Shown here piece by piece: positions 1-5,611 of a stretch of DNA of 34,290 nt (position 1 is its first letter; each line of letters starts with the position of its first letter). The stretch spans positions 1 to 34,290 of the IMG/VR virus record IMGVR_UViG_3300033148_002372. One strand, 5' to 3'. Under the pieces are notes generated by a model. The model ran no database searches and was not told the DNA's origin. It saw nothing but the letters and a program-made list of their open reading frames with translations. The translations under genes were made by a program, and so were the position numbers. This DNA comes from a virus.

Positions 1-21
1 CCTTCTAGTTTTTAATATAAT

Positions 22-153
22 TTAAGAGTCTAGTATCTTTGTAATAACTAAATAAAAGTGTGCAGGTAGTTGTGTTTCCCACTGATGTACTAGATCACTT
101 ATAGCTCTTAACTTAGCTTTATTCTTTGTTCCGTTTTTAAACTTCTTCTTCAT
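22..153 (-). CDS. 43-aa basic protein of the early operon
   Basis: This is a short ORF of 43 codons on the minus strand that starts with a Lys-rich stretch (MKKKFKNGTKNKAKL) and ends in a more hydrophobic tail (HFYLVITKILDS). Its ATG overlaps the TGA of the 71-aa gene upstream as ATGA, the coupling used throughout this operon, and that is the main reason to believe it. I recognise no family. The basic N-terminus would suit nucleic-acid binding, but that is only inference. It is the last gene of the early operon visible before the window edge. Confidence 0.5.
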   Translation of the reverse strand: MKKKFKNGTKNKAKLRAISDLVHQWETQLPAHFYLVITKILDS

Positions 154-365
154 ACTCTCGGTGTTGACCAAAACTTAATCCACTTTTGTATTTTCTTCTT
201 ACGGACATATTCTCTAAAACCCAATCTCCACATCAACCTATCAAAGTAGTTTAGTTTGGCTATGGTTACAATAACTCTTTTGTCCATAAACTTGTCTGTA
301 AACCACAAAGCGTTCTTTCTTCTTATTAGTTTGAATTTGTTAGGGTCAAGTTTCATACTTCTCAT
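150..365 (-). CDS. 71-aa basic hypothetical protein
   Basis: A small, strongly basic protein with many Lys, Arg and aromatic residues (RRKNALWFTDKF, RLGFREYVRKKKIQKW). The chosen ATG follows a GAGGAAGC purine run and overlaps the end of the upstream 87-aa gene by 20 nt. An in-frame ATG three codons later (356) is an alternative start. Its own TGA overlaps the next ATG. No family is recognised. The charge suggests DNA or RNA contact, but there is no catalytic motif. It lies in the early operon with other tiny phage proteins. Confidence 0.5.
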   Translation of the reverse strand: MRSMKLDPNKFKLIRRKNALWFTDKFMDKRVIVTIAKLNYFDRLMWRLGFREYVRKKKIQKWIKFWSTPRV

Positions 366-609
366 GCTTCCTCTTTTGCTCGGCTACTGCTTTGTTGTAG
401 CCATCAATAAACAATGGCATTTCATAACTAGCTTGTTCAATTTGTTCTTTGCTTAACTCTACATCTTTCAATATAGCTTTTATGGTTTTGGTGATGAATT
501 GTTTAGTTCCCCTCATTTGAGTATCAAAAGGCATAGCCTTTAAGTCATCTGTTATTTCATCAAACTCTACCTCCCACTCCATCACACTATCTAGTTTGTT
601 ATTTGGCAT
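346..609 (-). CDS. 87-aa acidic hypothetical protein
   Basis: The open frame extends back to 687, but I place the start at the internal ATG at 609 (MPNNKLDSV). The upstream part of the frame is occupied by the coupled 58-aa zinc-ribbon gene, and the 609 start needs only a 19-nt overlap with that gene. The product is helical-looking, with an acidic N-terminal third (EWEVEFDEITDDLKAM) and a charged Lys/Glu-rich C-terminus (KAVAEQKRKHEKYET). There are no cysteines and no catalytic motif that I recognise. Function is unknown; it is probably an accessory early protein. Confidence 0.5.
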   Translation of the reverse strand: MPNNKLDSVMEWEVEFDEITDDLKAMPFDTQMRGTKQFITKTIKAILKDVELSKEQIEQASYEMPLFIDGYNKAVAEQKRKHEKYET

Positions 610-767
610 TTTGTTAAATCTATTCCTGCTTGCTCTGCATAAACTAAAAGTATCATTACATTCTTTCCACACTTTGGACATCTCCAATCAGCCCTACCTT
701 TACGAATAAGGTTTTTGAAGTCATGGTCGAAAATTTTACATTCCTTCCTTTTATCCTTTGTGTTCAT
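591..767 (-). CDS. 58-aa zinc-ribbon protein
   Basis: A 58-codon ORF whose ATG forms an ATGA overlap with the stop of the 92-aa gene upstream. It carries a single CPKCG knuckle at residues 30-34 (WRCPKCGKNV), with a lone Cys at 10 and another at 54, so four cysteines in all could bind zinc. The first 28 residues are very basic (KDKRKECK, LIRKGRADW). Tiny zinc-ribbon proteins are common in phage early regions and often bind nucleic acid or host proteins; the target here is unknown. It is one of four in this operon. Confidence 0.6.
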   Translation of the reverse strand: MNTKDKRKECKIFDHDFKNLIRKGRADWRCPKCGKNVMILLVYAEQAGIDLTKCQITN

Positions 768-1042
768 ATGTTTTTAAGGGTTTTGAGAATTTGCTTGTGA
801 GTTTCCTTTACAACCCCAACAACACTTCTATTTTTAATTGCTGATAGGTCAATGGATATTCCCTCTATCTCCTCAACCACCTTACTTCTTTCTTCTTTGA
901 GGGCTTCTGTTTTTAATTCTAGTAATTCCTCACACAAACTTTGTGTAGTTCCCCATCCATATTCGTCTGAAAATTCAGGAGCATGTTTTTCTATTAAGTC
1001 CCAAAGCTCCTCAACCTCCGCTTTTATGTCTTTATTTGTCAT
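764..1042 (-). CDS. 92-aa coiled-coil-like hypothetical protein
   Basis: The protein is mostly charged helix (ELWDLIEKHAPEF, LLELKTEALKEERSKVVEEI), with heptad-like spacing over residues 40-65. I start it at ATG 1042 (MTNKDIKAEV); a TTG four codons upstream would extend it slightly. There is no clear Shine-Dalgarno, and an unusual 219-bp gap lies upstream. The stop overlaps the ATG of the 58-aa zinc-ribbon gene (ATGA), so the two are coupled. No enzyme motif or family is recognised. Confidence 0.55.
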   Translation of the reverse strand: MTNKDIKAEVEELWDLIEKHAPEFSDEYGWGTTQSLCEELLELKTEALKEERSKVVEEIEGISIDLSAIKNRSVVGVVKETHKQILKTLKNI

Positions 1043-1261
1043 ATATGCAATCAACTGACTACTTCAGCTTTATGTATGCAATAATTTTGTTATTCTTGGG
1101 TACTTTCATATTTAAAGGTTCAAGTGGTGGGGACATTCTCGGAGTTCTGCATTGTCACCGAGTCCAGTTAGCATCCAAATTTAAGGTTGGTGTCACCCAA
1201 ACTAACTTAAGGTTGACTAGCTTTCCTGTCCTCTCTTATCCCCACCCTTCAACTTTTAAAT
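1043..1261 (-). other. 219-bp gap in the early operon, possibly structured
   Basis: This is the only long gap in an otherwise overlapping minus-strand operon. No convincing ORF fills it; the longest candidates on the minus strand are 20-25 codons. It is visibly richer in G and C than its surroundings around 1125-1250. It holds an inverted repeat, CTCGG at 1138-1142 with CCGAG at 1158-1162, flanked by GGA at 1131 and TCC at 1163. It also contains CAACCTTAA twice on the minus strand. It could be a decayed gene, an RNA element in the polycistronic transcript, or a recombination scar. Confidence 0.35.
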
Positions 1262-1690
1262 TTACTCACTTTCAGTTTCAAAATAATCTCCTTCGTATTT
1301 TCCTGAATCATCTCCTCTTTCTTCTATGTCTAGTAAATCTTTGTTTTCGTATATGTTGCCAATAATTTCATAATCATAATATCTCCCTAACATTCTATGT
1401 TTGGTCATTTTCATTTCGGTCATTGGTATAAATTGTCCATCTTCAAATTTAACTTCTATGTTTTCTGATTTACTAAACACATCATAATCTAGCATTATCC
1501 GACATTTGAGGATATCCCCCTCATATATCTCTTTTCCGTTTTTGTCTTTTAGACCAGTGAATTGCATAAGTTGTCCATCCTCATAATATTCTGTTAATAG
1601 TTGATGGTCTTGGTCTTGAACTGAAACGATATCAAAGTAAATCATTTCTGCTAATCCAATATCCCAGGCTCTGAATTTAATTGTTCTCAT
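1262..1690 (-). CDS. YopX family protein
   Basis: The protein has the hallmarks of the YopX family seen in many phages: an MRTIKFRAWD opening (1-10), a QFTGLKDKNGKEIYEGDI core (43-60) and EIIGNIYEN near residue 108. At 142 residues the length is normal for the family. The molecular role of YopX proteins is not established; a beta-rich homomultimer is known structurally. The start overlaps the stop of the nuclease gene by 4 nt, so the two are translationally coupled. The C-terminal 25 residues are acidic (DIEERGDDSGKYEGDYFETE) and look like a lineage-specific extension. Confidence 0.9.
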   Translation of the reverse strand: MRTIKFRAWDIGLAEMIYFDIVSVQDQDHQLLTEYYEDGQLMQFTGLKDKNGKEIYEGDILKCRIMLDYDVFSKSENIEVKFEDGQFIPMTEMKMTKHRMLGRYYDYEIIGNIYENKDLLDIEERGDDSGKYEGDYFETESE

Positions 1691-2397
1691 AATTGTTTGA
1701 TTAAATCCTTGTCTGTCATTTTAAGGTACTTTTCTTCAAATGGAGCATAAGCTAGATTTTTAGTCCAAGGTACTTTGGGATTAACTTCAAACTTTGGAAG
1801 GATCTGTTTTTCTTTCCAGTCTTTCATGGCTTTGTCATAGCTTTCTATTGTTTTGTTAACATCACTGGTTAATAGTCTGGTTTGGAATATATAGGTATTT
1901 ACTCTCAAATCTTCGGCTGAGATGATATCTAAGGCATAGTATTCACTTTTAAGTCCCAGAGCATAGAAACAAGCCTGAAGTTTAAAGTGATAATCGACTT
2001 CTGTTTTGGTGATTCTTTTGAGTTTGGCGTTGGTTACACTTTTGACTTCATGGGGTATGTTTCCTTTCTTGAATTGTGCTTTGTCCGATTTTAGAATAGC
2101 GTCAAGATATCCGATTGCTCCCCGATATTTAACTTCAACTTGAGTATCTACAAGGATTTTCTTCATTCTTTCAACAAACCAATCTTCAACATCGTTTCCT
2201 CTTTTGAATTTGCCTAACAGATATGGTTCAAACTTCTTTGTAGGTATGCCAATAGACTTCATGACTTGAAATCTAAGGGGTTGATAGAGCATTGAAGCAC
2301 TCAATAGACCACTTGAAGTGTGTTTGGCTTCTCTTGCTTTATTATCAGCAATTAGTTGTTTGTCGATTAAGTCTTGGTAATATGTATCAATTATCAT
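1687..2397 (-). CDS. PD-(D/E)XK nuclease, RecB/Cas4-like exonuclease
   Basis: A 236-residue nuclease of the RecB/Cas4-type PD-(D/E)XK group. Visible elements in order are an N-terminal helix with RGNDVEDWF at about 66-74, the metal-binding Asp in GYLDA (96-100), the catalytic E-V-K in HEVKS (116-120), and the helix QACFYAL (141-147) matching the family's QxxxY motif. The Cas4 iron-sulfur cysteines are absent; there is only one Cys, so this is the cluster-free form typical of phages. A role in recombination or processing of phage DNA ends is likely. Both ends are coupled by ATGA overlaps, to the zinc-ribbon gene upstream and the YopX gene downstream. Confidence 0.85.
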   Translation of the reverse strand: MIIDTYYQDLIDKQLIADNKAREAKHTSSGLLSASMLYQPLRFQVMKSIGIPTKKFEPYLLGKFKRGNDVEDWFVERMKKILVDTQVEVKYRGAIGYLDAILKSDKAQFKKGNIPHEVKSVTNAKLKRITKTEVDYHFKLQACFYALGLKSEYYALDIISAEDLRVNTYIFQTRLLTSDVNKTIESYDKAMKDWKEKQILPKFEVNPKVPWTKNLAYAPFEEKYLKMTDKDLIKQL

Positions 2398-2531
2398 ATA
2401 ATTTTATTACAATCGTGGCAAAATATCTCTAGTGTGTAATCTTCCCCGTCTGGCTCTTGGTGTGTGTCTAAATTAGACGATCCGCAGTAAGGGCAAATCC
2501 CGTTTTTAACTTTCTCTTGATATTCGTTCAT
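2394..2531 (-). CDS. 45-aa zinc-ribbon protein
   Basis: A 45-codon ORF with two complete zinc knuckles, CPYCGS at residues 13-18 and CHDC at 38-41. This is the CxxC-x(n)-CxxC layout of a minimal zinc ribbon. The linker is acidic (DTHQEPDGEDYTLE). Its ATG overlaps the stop of the 52-aa gene and its TGA overlaps the ATG of the nuclease gene, so it is translated immediately before the nuclease. A cofactor or DNA-binding role next to the nuclease is possible but not shown. Confidence 0.65.
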   Translation of the reverse strand: MNEYQEKVKNGICPYCGSSNLDTHQEPDGEDYTLEIFCHDCNKII

Positions 2532-2686
2532 AAATTGTCAATTCTGATGTTTTCTAACATAGTTTCCATTTTAATTGCTTCCTCTTGAAGTTTGTCCCCA
2601 TTATATGCTGACCATTTGCTTAAATCGTCAACATTGTCTTTCATTACTGTTATAAGTGTCTTGAGGTATTTCTGGTCAAATTCCAT
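2528..2686 (-). CDS. 52-aa helical hypothetical protein
   Basis: A 52-codon ORF that begins MEFDQKYLKT and is predicted by eye to be two amphipathic helices (ITVMKDNVDDLSKW, KLQEEAIKMETMLENI). It lacks cysteines and recognisable motifs. It starts 14 nt after the stop of the 78-aa gene, and its TGA overlaps the ATG of the 45-aa zinc-ribbon gene. The coupling and clean frame support it as a real gene. Function unknown. Confidence 0.5.
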   Translation of the reverse strand: MEFDQKYLKTLITVMKDNVDDLSKWSAYNGDKLQEEAIKMETMLENIRIDNL

Positions 2687-2700
2687 AATTCATTATAAAA

Positions 2701-2937
2701 CTAATCGTGTGCTTTTGTCAAGTAGTGTTTTTTATATACTGCCGGTGATATTTCCCTGATACCATATAGCGTATTGTCTTGGAACTTAATAAAGTGGCTG
2801 GCTTTTAACTTCTTGCTTTTGAGTATCTTCTTATAAGGTAATATCTCGTATAAAATCCCTCGCCACTTATATATACCAAATTCCACTTGATCAACTTCGT
2901 CATTTAAAAATGTTTCCAAAACCTTTTGCCTACTCAT
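2701..2937 (-). CDS. 78-aa hypothetical early protein
   Basis: A basic protein with many aromatic residues (FGIYKWRGILYEILPYKKI, HFIKFQDNTLYGIREI), probably a small beta-rich fold. Its ATG overlaps the TGA of the 49-aa zinc-ribbon gene (ATGA). No family is recognised. The short length, basic charge and position fit a phage-encoded host-takeover or nucleic-acid-binding protein, but nothing in the sequence fixes the function. Confidence 0.5.
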   Translation of the reverse strand: MSRQKVLETFLNDEVDQVEFGIYKWRGILYEILPYKKILKSKKLKASHFIKFQDNTLYGIREISPAVYKKHYLTKAHD

Positions 2938-3083
2938 TGTCTACAGTAAAAACAATCTACTTTTGTTATAAGAGTTTCTTTATCGTTCTTGATTGCTTCG
3001 ATCTTGGCGTATTTGTTTTGGCAATTAGGACAAGTATCAATATATTTTATGGTTTGATTTAATTCTATTGTTTTGTATTTCAT
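2934..3083 (-). CDS. 49-aa zinc-ribbon protein with hairpin leader
   Basis: A 49-codon ORF with CPNC at residues 18-21 and CFYC at 44-47, a minimal four-cysteine zinc ribbon. The start is well fixed: the leader reads TTAGAAAGGAAAATATG, a strong Shine-Dalgarno at good spacing. Upstream of that is hairpin A (3106-3137). The stop overlaps the ATG of the 78-aa gene. Function unknown; nucleic-acid or protein binding is likely from the ribbon. Confidence 0.65.
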   Translation of the reverse strand: MKYKTIELNQTIKYIDTCPNCQNKYAKIEAIKNDKETLITKVDCFYCRQ

Positions 3084-3105
3084 ATTTTCCTTTCTAATTC
3101 TCAAT

Positions 3106-3137
3106 AGGGCAGATTATAGCCTTCGATAATCTACCCT
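3106..3137 (-). promoter_or_regulatory. Intergenic hairpin A ahead of a Shine-Dalgarno
   Basis: On the minus-strand RNA this forms a 12-bp stem: an 11-bp core (arms 3107-3117 and 3126-3136, one G-U pair) plus an A-U pair at 3106/3137, with an 8-nt loop. It begins 7 nt after the TAG of the 57-aa gene and is followed by UUGAGAAUUAGAAAGGA and the start of the 49-aa gene. No U-tract follows, so it is not a standard terminator. A role as an RNA-processing or stability element is inferred from its recurrence in the next two gaps. Confidence 0.6.
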
Positions 3138-3144
3138 GTGAAAG

Positions 3145-3318
3145 CTAGTTTGCATCTTCTCCACAATTATCACAAAACAGTTTACTTTTCTCTAAGTCAG
3201 GATCAGAAAAGTCTATCCCATTATCTGTTATTTGCCCATCTTTGCCTACTTCTACATCAACCGATTGATATACTGGACATCTCCATTTGTCATTAGACCC
3301 ACAATTTTTACATTTCAT
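3145..3318 (-). CDS. 57-aa zinc-ribbon protein
   Basis: A small zinc-ribbon protein with CKNCGS at residues 3-8, a further Cys at 14 (WRCPVYQ) and CDNCGED near the C-terminus. The middle is acidic (VDVEVGKDGQITDNGIDF). The open frame continues 18 codons further upstream, but I choose ATG 3318 because it sits behind an ideal AAAGGAGG Shine-Dalgarno, and the longer start would run back through hairpin B. Role unknown; it is the third of four ribbon proteins in this operon. Confidence 0.65.
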   Translation of the reverse strand: MKCKNCGSNDKWRCPVYQSVDVEVGKDGQITDNGIDFSDPDLEKSKLFCDNCGEDAN

Positions 3319-3345
3319 ATATTTATCCTCCTTTCTAATTCTCAC

Positions 3346-3374
3346 CAATAGGTTCGACAACTTCAAACCCATTG
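3346..3374 (-). promoter_or_regulatory. Intergenic hairpin B ahead of a Shine-Dalgarno
   Basis: Arms 3346-3357 and 3363-3374 pair over 12 bp on the minus-strand RNA, with two G-U pairs and a 5-nt loop. It starts 6 nt after the TAG of the 90-aa gene and is followed by GUGAGAAUUAGAAAGGAGG and the next start codon. The stem sequence differs completely from hairpins A and C, while the position and the sequence after it are kept. Confidence 0.6.
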
Positions 3375-3380
3375 TGAAAA

Positions 3381-3653
3381 CTATTTTTCAATAAGTGTGT
3401 CAATCTCGCCTTGTGCTTTCTGTATCTGAAAACGATAGTCATCTTCATCTTCTGTCATCTCATACTCGGAACAAAGTAGTTTATCAATCAATCCATGAGA
3501 TTTTTTCGATAAAGTGTCTTTTGTTTCGTACTTTTTGGCAACTTCATCTATCCATACTTCAACTTGTTCTTTGTCTTGCTCATTTTGCAAACTGGTTTTG
3601 CCGTATTTGCCCGACATAAATCTTTTCAGTGCCTTGTATGTTTTGTTGTTCAT
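3381..3653 (-). CDS. 90-aa charged hypothetical protein
   Basis: A charged, helical 90-residue protein (KEQVEVWIDEVAKKYETKDTL, EYEMTEDEDDYRFQIQKA). The N-terminal YKALKRFMSGKYGKT is basic while the C-terminal half is acidic. The start at 3653 is fixed by the leader GATTAGAAAGGAGAATATG. Hairpin C lies upstream and hairpin B downstream. No family is recognised. Confidence 0.6.
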   Translation of the reverse strand: MNNKTYKALKRFMSGKYGKTSLQNEQDKEQVEVWIDEVAKKYETKDTLSKKSHGLIDKLLCSEYEMTEDEDDYRFQIQKAQGEIDTLIEK

Positions 3654-3677
3654 ATTCTCCTTTCTAATCTCCTCAAG

Positions 3678-3715
3678 GCTTGATCTGTCTGACTGGGTTT
3701 AGTACCAGATCAAGC
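3678..3715 (-). promoter_or_regulatory. Intergenic hairpin C ahead of a Shine-Dalgarno
   Basis: A perfect 10-bp inverted repeat, GCTTGATCTG (3678-3687) with CAGATCAAGC (3706-3715), and an 18-nt loop that can form a further 3-bp stem. It starts 10 nt after the TAA of the 157-aa gene and is followed by UUGAGGAGAUUAGAAAGGAGAAUAUG, nearly the same leader as after hairpins A and B. Confidence 0.6.
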
Positions 3716-3725
3716 TTTCAATAGA

Positions 3726-4199
3726 TTAAATCTTTTCTATAAATTCTTTTACAAGATCAAGCTGTGAACTGCTCAATTCTGCTGTAACTTGTAGCTTGTT
3801 AAAGTCTGGTTTGTTTTCTTTTGCCACTTCTTCTAATTTTTCTGCTAGATCGTGGAAATTAGCGTCAATCAGTGTCCATTTGCATACATCAACTATTCGG
3901 CTGTCCCATTCAAAGTAATTTGTGATCGCCATAGCTATACATTCCTCTGGTGTTGGTTTGTAGTCTGGTTCAAATCGAAAGTTACTTAATTTAACAATCT
4001 TTGCCATCAACTTCATTATTTCCTTGTTGTTATCTTGTCTGCTTGTGTCTTTGATTTCTTTATCTGGCACAATCTCAACGGGTACAAGACAAGTTCCCGA
4101 TCCCTCAACAAATTTTAATATATAATGTTGTCCGTTCTTAATAGATTTATAATCTTCTAAGTGGTTGTCCCATTCTGTCTTTGTTATTTTGTGTTTCAT
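3726..4199 (-). CDS. 157-aa hypothetical early protein
   Basis: A 157-residue soluble protein with no recognised family. The N-terminal third looks beta-rich (GQHYILKFVEGSGTCLVPVEIV), as in small phage binding proteins, and the C-terminal half is helical and acidic (HDLAEKLEEVAKENKPDF, SSSQLDLVKEFIEKI). The ATG overlaps the TGA of the 105-aa gene upstream. The central part has PTPEECIAMAITNYFEWD, with no catalytic signature. It is the largest unknown in the early operon. Confidence 0.65.
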   Translation of the reverse strand: MKHKITKTEWDNHLEDYKSIKNGQHYILKFVEGSGTCLVPVEIVPDKEIKDTSRQDNNKEIMKLMAKIVKLSNFRFEPDYKPTPEECIAMAITNYFEWDSRIVDVCKWTLIDANFHDLAEKLEEVAKENKPDFNKLQVTAELSSSQLDLVKEFIEKI

Positions 4200-4513
4200 A
4201 GACTTGTATATAGTCCTGTGTTTCGTTCTATTGATCCTCTCAATCCGTCAAAGTATATTCCCTTATCCTCAGATATTAGTTTGCTTTTATCTGTATATGT
4301 TTTTAAACTGAATGCGTTATACCAATATTCAATATCGTATGTGTCCATAGCATTTAACAGGATTTTGATTTTGTTTACTCTTTTTGAGTTCCTGCCGACT
4401 TTGAATATTACGCCATTTTCTAAAGCTATCATTGGTTTACCTTTTGCCCCGATCATATACAGGGCTTTTCCGCCGATCTGCTGTAAAATTGTGGTAGCTG
4501 TTGTTTTGTCCAT
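4196..4513 (-). CDS. 105-aa conserved phage-type protein of unknown function
   Basis: The pattern IGGKALYMIGAK, GVIFKVGRNSKRVNKIKI, LNAMDTYDIEYW and a terminal TGLYTSL matches, from memory, a small protein family that recurs in unrelated phages and plasmids without known function. The GRNSKRVNKIKI stretch is basic. It starts one nucleotide after the stop of the ArdC-like gene and overlaps the next start by ATGA. Being next to an ArdC-N-like protein is usual for plasmid and phage anti-restriction or replication loci, so a DNA-handling role is plausible. Confidence 0.65.
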   Translation of the reverse strand: MDKTTATTILQQIGGKALYMIGAKGKPMIALENGVIFKVGRNSKRVNKIKILLNAMDTYDIEYWYNAFSLKTYTDKSKLISEDKGIYFDGLRGSIERNTGLYTSL

Positions 4514-4514
4514 G

Positions 4515-4784
4515 TTATATTTTCTTTGTTAAATCCTTATTAAATACTACAAAATGAATGGGTCTTTGGGTTGGTTCGCCTTTCTTGTCTGTATCGTCAA
4601 CAAATGTTCTTAAATGTACTCCTTTGCCTTTGGCGTTTATTAACTTGAGGTTTGCTGTTCTAGCTTGTACGAAAGTTATCCATGAGTTTGACTTGTAGTC
4701 TTGATCGTCTTTGACTGCCATTAAAATAGCTTGGTTCATTCCTTTATAATCGTTCCCCGTAGTTTGGTTATATTGTAGTTTCAT
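4515..4784 (-). CDS. ArdC N-terminal-like, probable ssDNA-binding protein
   Basis: An 89-residue protein that resembles the N-terminal domain of ArdC anti-restriction proteins. NDYKGMNQAILM corresponds to the usual Y-x-G-x-N, SWITFVQARTANLKLINAKG to the W-x-T-x-x-Q-A ... K-G-E/K-G block, and HFVVFN to the following strand. In ArdC this domain binds single-stranded DNA; the C-terminal metalloprotease is missing here. The frame is open to 4823, but I start at ATG 4784 because that start falls just after the upstream stop (TAATATG). It is the second gene after the early promoter, which suits a protein needed soon after DNA entry. Confidence 0.6.
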   Translation of the reverse strand: MKLQYNQTTGNDYKGMNQAILMAVKDDQDYKSNSWITFVQARTANLKLINAKGKGVHLRTFVDDTDKKGEPTQRPIHFVVFNKDLTKKI

Positions 4785-4785
4785 A

Positions 4786-4938
4786 TTAGTCAAGGTCAAC
4801 AATGGTGTAATTTTCGTTTTCAATTAATGGAATTATGCTTGTGGGTTTGTCTGGGTTGTTGGTGTTGTTCTCTATCCATTCGACTTCAACCACAACTCCG
4901 CCTTTAACTGTTATTTGTATCTTGTTGTTGTCTTTCAT
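4786..4938 (-). CDS. 50-aa acidic first gene of the early operon
   Basis: A 50-codon ORF (MKDNNKIQITVKGGVVVEVE at the start) with a short beta-hairpin look and an acidic C-terminus. It is the first gene after the strong minus-strand promoter: the -10 ends 7 bp before the ATG and no Shine-Dalgarno is present, so the message may be leaderless. It stops one base before the ArdC-like start (TAATATG). No family is recognised; early first genes of phages often inhibit host or defence functions, but that is inference. Confidence 0.6.
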   Translation of the reverse strand: MKDNNKIQITVKGGVVVEVEWIENNTNNPDKPTSIIPLIENENYTIVDLD

Positions 4939-4945
4939 TACTCTA

Positions 4946-4973
4946 AGTATAACACACGGCGTGCTATTGTCAA
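4946..4973 (-). promoter_or_regulatory. Strong sigma70-type promoter of the early operon
   Basis: Minus strand: TTGACA (4973-4968), 16 bp, TATACT (4951-4946) with an extended -10 TG one base before it. The spacer holds a short inverted repeat, CACG-C-CGTG, which could be an operator. The element reads TGTGTTATACTTA, almost identical to the divergent promoter at 5018. The ATG of the first gene is 7 bp past the -10. Confidence 0.85.
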
Positions 4974-5014
4974 GTATTATTGATGACCAATTTGAGGCTA
5001 AGACCGAGCAGTTT

Positions 5015-5026
5015 TTGTGCTATACT
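5015..5026 (+). promoter_or_regulatory. Extended -10 promoter of the small-terminase transcript
   Basis: TTGTGCTATACT has a perfect extended -10 (TGC before TATACT) and is followed by TAACATATAAGAGG. No good -35 is seen 17 bp upstream (CTAAGA). It forms a divergent pair with the early promoter; the two -10 regions are 10/12 matched as an inverted repeat, suggesting a shared regulator. The transcript begins about 10 nt before the leader ORF at 5043. Confidence 0.65.
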
Positions 5027-5042
5027 TAACATATAAGAGGAT

Positions 5043-5102
5043 ATGCAAGCATTACACACAGGCACGCCAACCTCTTACACATCAAAACCTACTAACCTAT
5101 GA
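5043..5102 (+). CDS. 19-aa leader ORF before the small terminase
   Basis: A 19-codon ORF (MQALHTGTPTSYTSKPTNL) with a Shine-Dalgarno AAGAGGAT directly before its ATG. Its TGA overlaps the next ATG (ATGA), while the terminase-like gene has no Shine-Dalgarno of its own. The leader ORF therefore probably provides translational coupling. The peptide is rich in Thr and Pro with no hydrophobic or regulatory run of rare amino acids, so it need not act as a peptide. Confidence 0.5.
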   Translation: MQALHTGTPTSYTSKPTNL

Positions 5103-5530
5103 GTTTAAAAGGAATGAAACATTCAGCCCTCACTAAGTACAAGATATCCCTTGCTAATAAAAAAGATCGAGGAGAGTTACACAATAAGATTGAAGAATAT
5201 ATTTCTCTGTTATCAGAAAACAGTTTTCCGTCAATCGTATCAGCCTCAATTCATGCCGATATATCAGAGCAGGCGCTGTTAAACTACGAAGCAAGAACCG
5301 AGGACGCTTCAAACATTCGTGTATTACTAGATCGAATTAGAGCGAAGCAAAAAGAGTACTTAATGGTTAATGGTCTAAACAAAAAGTCATCTTCCGCCAT
5401 TGTCAAACTCTTACTGACTGCACATCATGGCATTACAGAAACACCCTCAAATCTAACTCAAAACAATATCTTTTCAATATCCCCTGAGTTACTTAATGAA
5501 GCGTTGGAATTATCCCGTAAGAAGAAGTAA
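5099..5530 (+). CDS. terS: Probable terminase small subunit (gp3-like)
   Basis: A 143-residue protein matching the gp3-type DNA-packaging small subunit pattern. FPSIVSASIHADISEQALLN (about 43-62) resembles the usual helix-turn-helix block P-S-x-x-G-x-A-x-x-L-x-V-S. RAKQKEYLMVNGLNKKSSSA is followed by IVKLLLTAHHGITE, matching the usual L-x-N-G-L-x-G ... x-A-x-x-x-L-x-x-N-H-G-Y. In phages of this type the protein binds the packaging site and loads the large subunit. It is separated from the large subunit by about 7.4 kb, where the sugar operon lies. A transcriptional regulator is the alternative. Translation is coupled to the leader ORF at 5043. Confidence 0.7.
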   Translation: MSLKGMKHSALTKYKISLANKKDRGELHNKIEEYISLLSENSFPSIVSASIHADISEQALLNYEARTEDASNIRVLLDRIRAKQKEYLMVNGLNKKSSSAIVKLLLTAHHGITETPSNLTQNNIFSISPELLNEALELSRKKK

Positions 5531-5611
5531 AAAACCCTTTCCAATTCTTGTATAAGTGTATAAGGATATAGTTTGATTAGTACCTGAAATGGTGAGTGGA
5601 TAGTTCCTCGT

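Noticed and set aside
1036-1365. Plus-strand 109-codon ORF over the 219-bp gap and the YopX gene
   Set aside because: It continues into the complement of the YopX gene and has no Shine-Dalgarno or family match.
3083-3720. CRISPR-like or transposon-like repeats in the early operon
   Set aside because: The repeated parts are short Shine-Dalgarno leaders and the stems differ in sequence; there are no spacers, direct repeats of equal length or transposase genes.
4161-4532. Plus-strand 123-codon ORF across the early operon
   Set aside because: It is antisense to two coupled minus-strand genes, and its hydrophobic composition is what the complement of Lys/Glu-rich genes gives.
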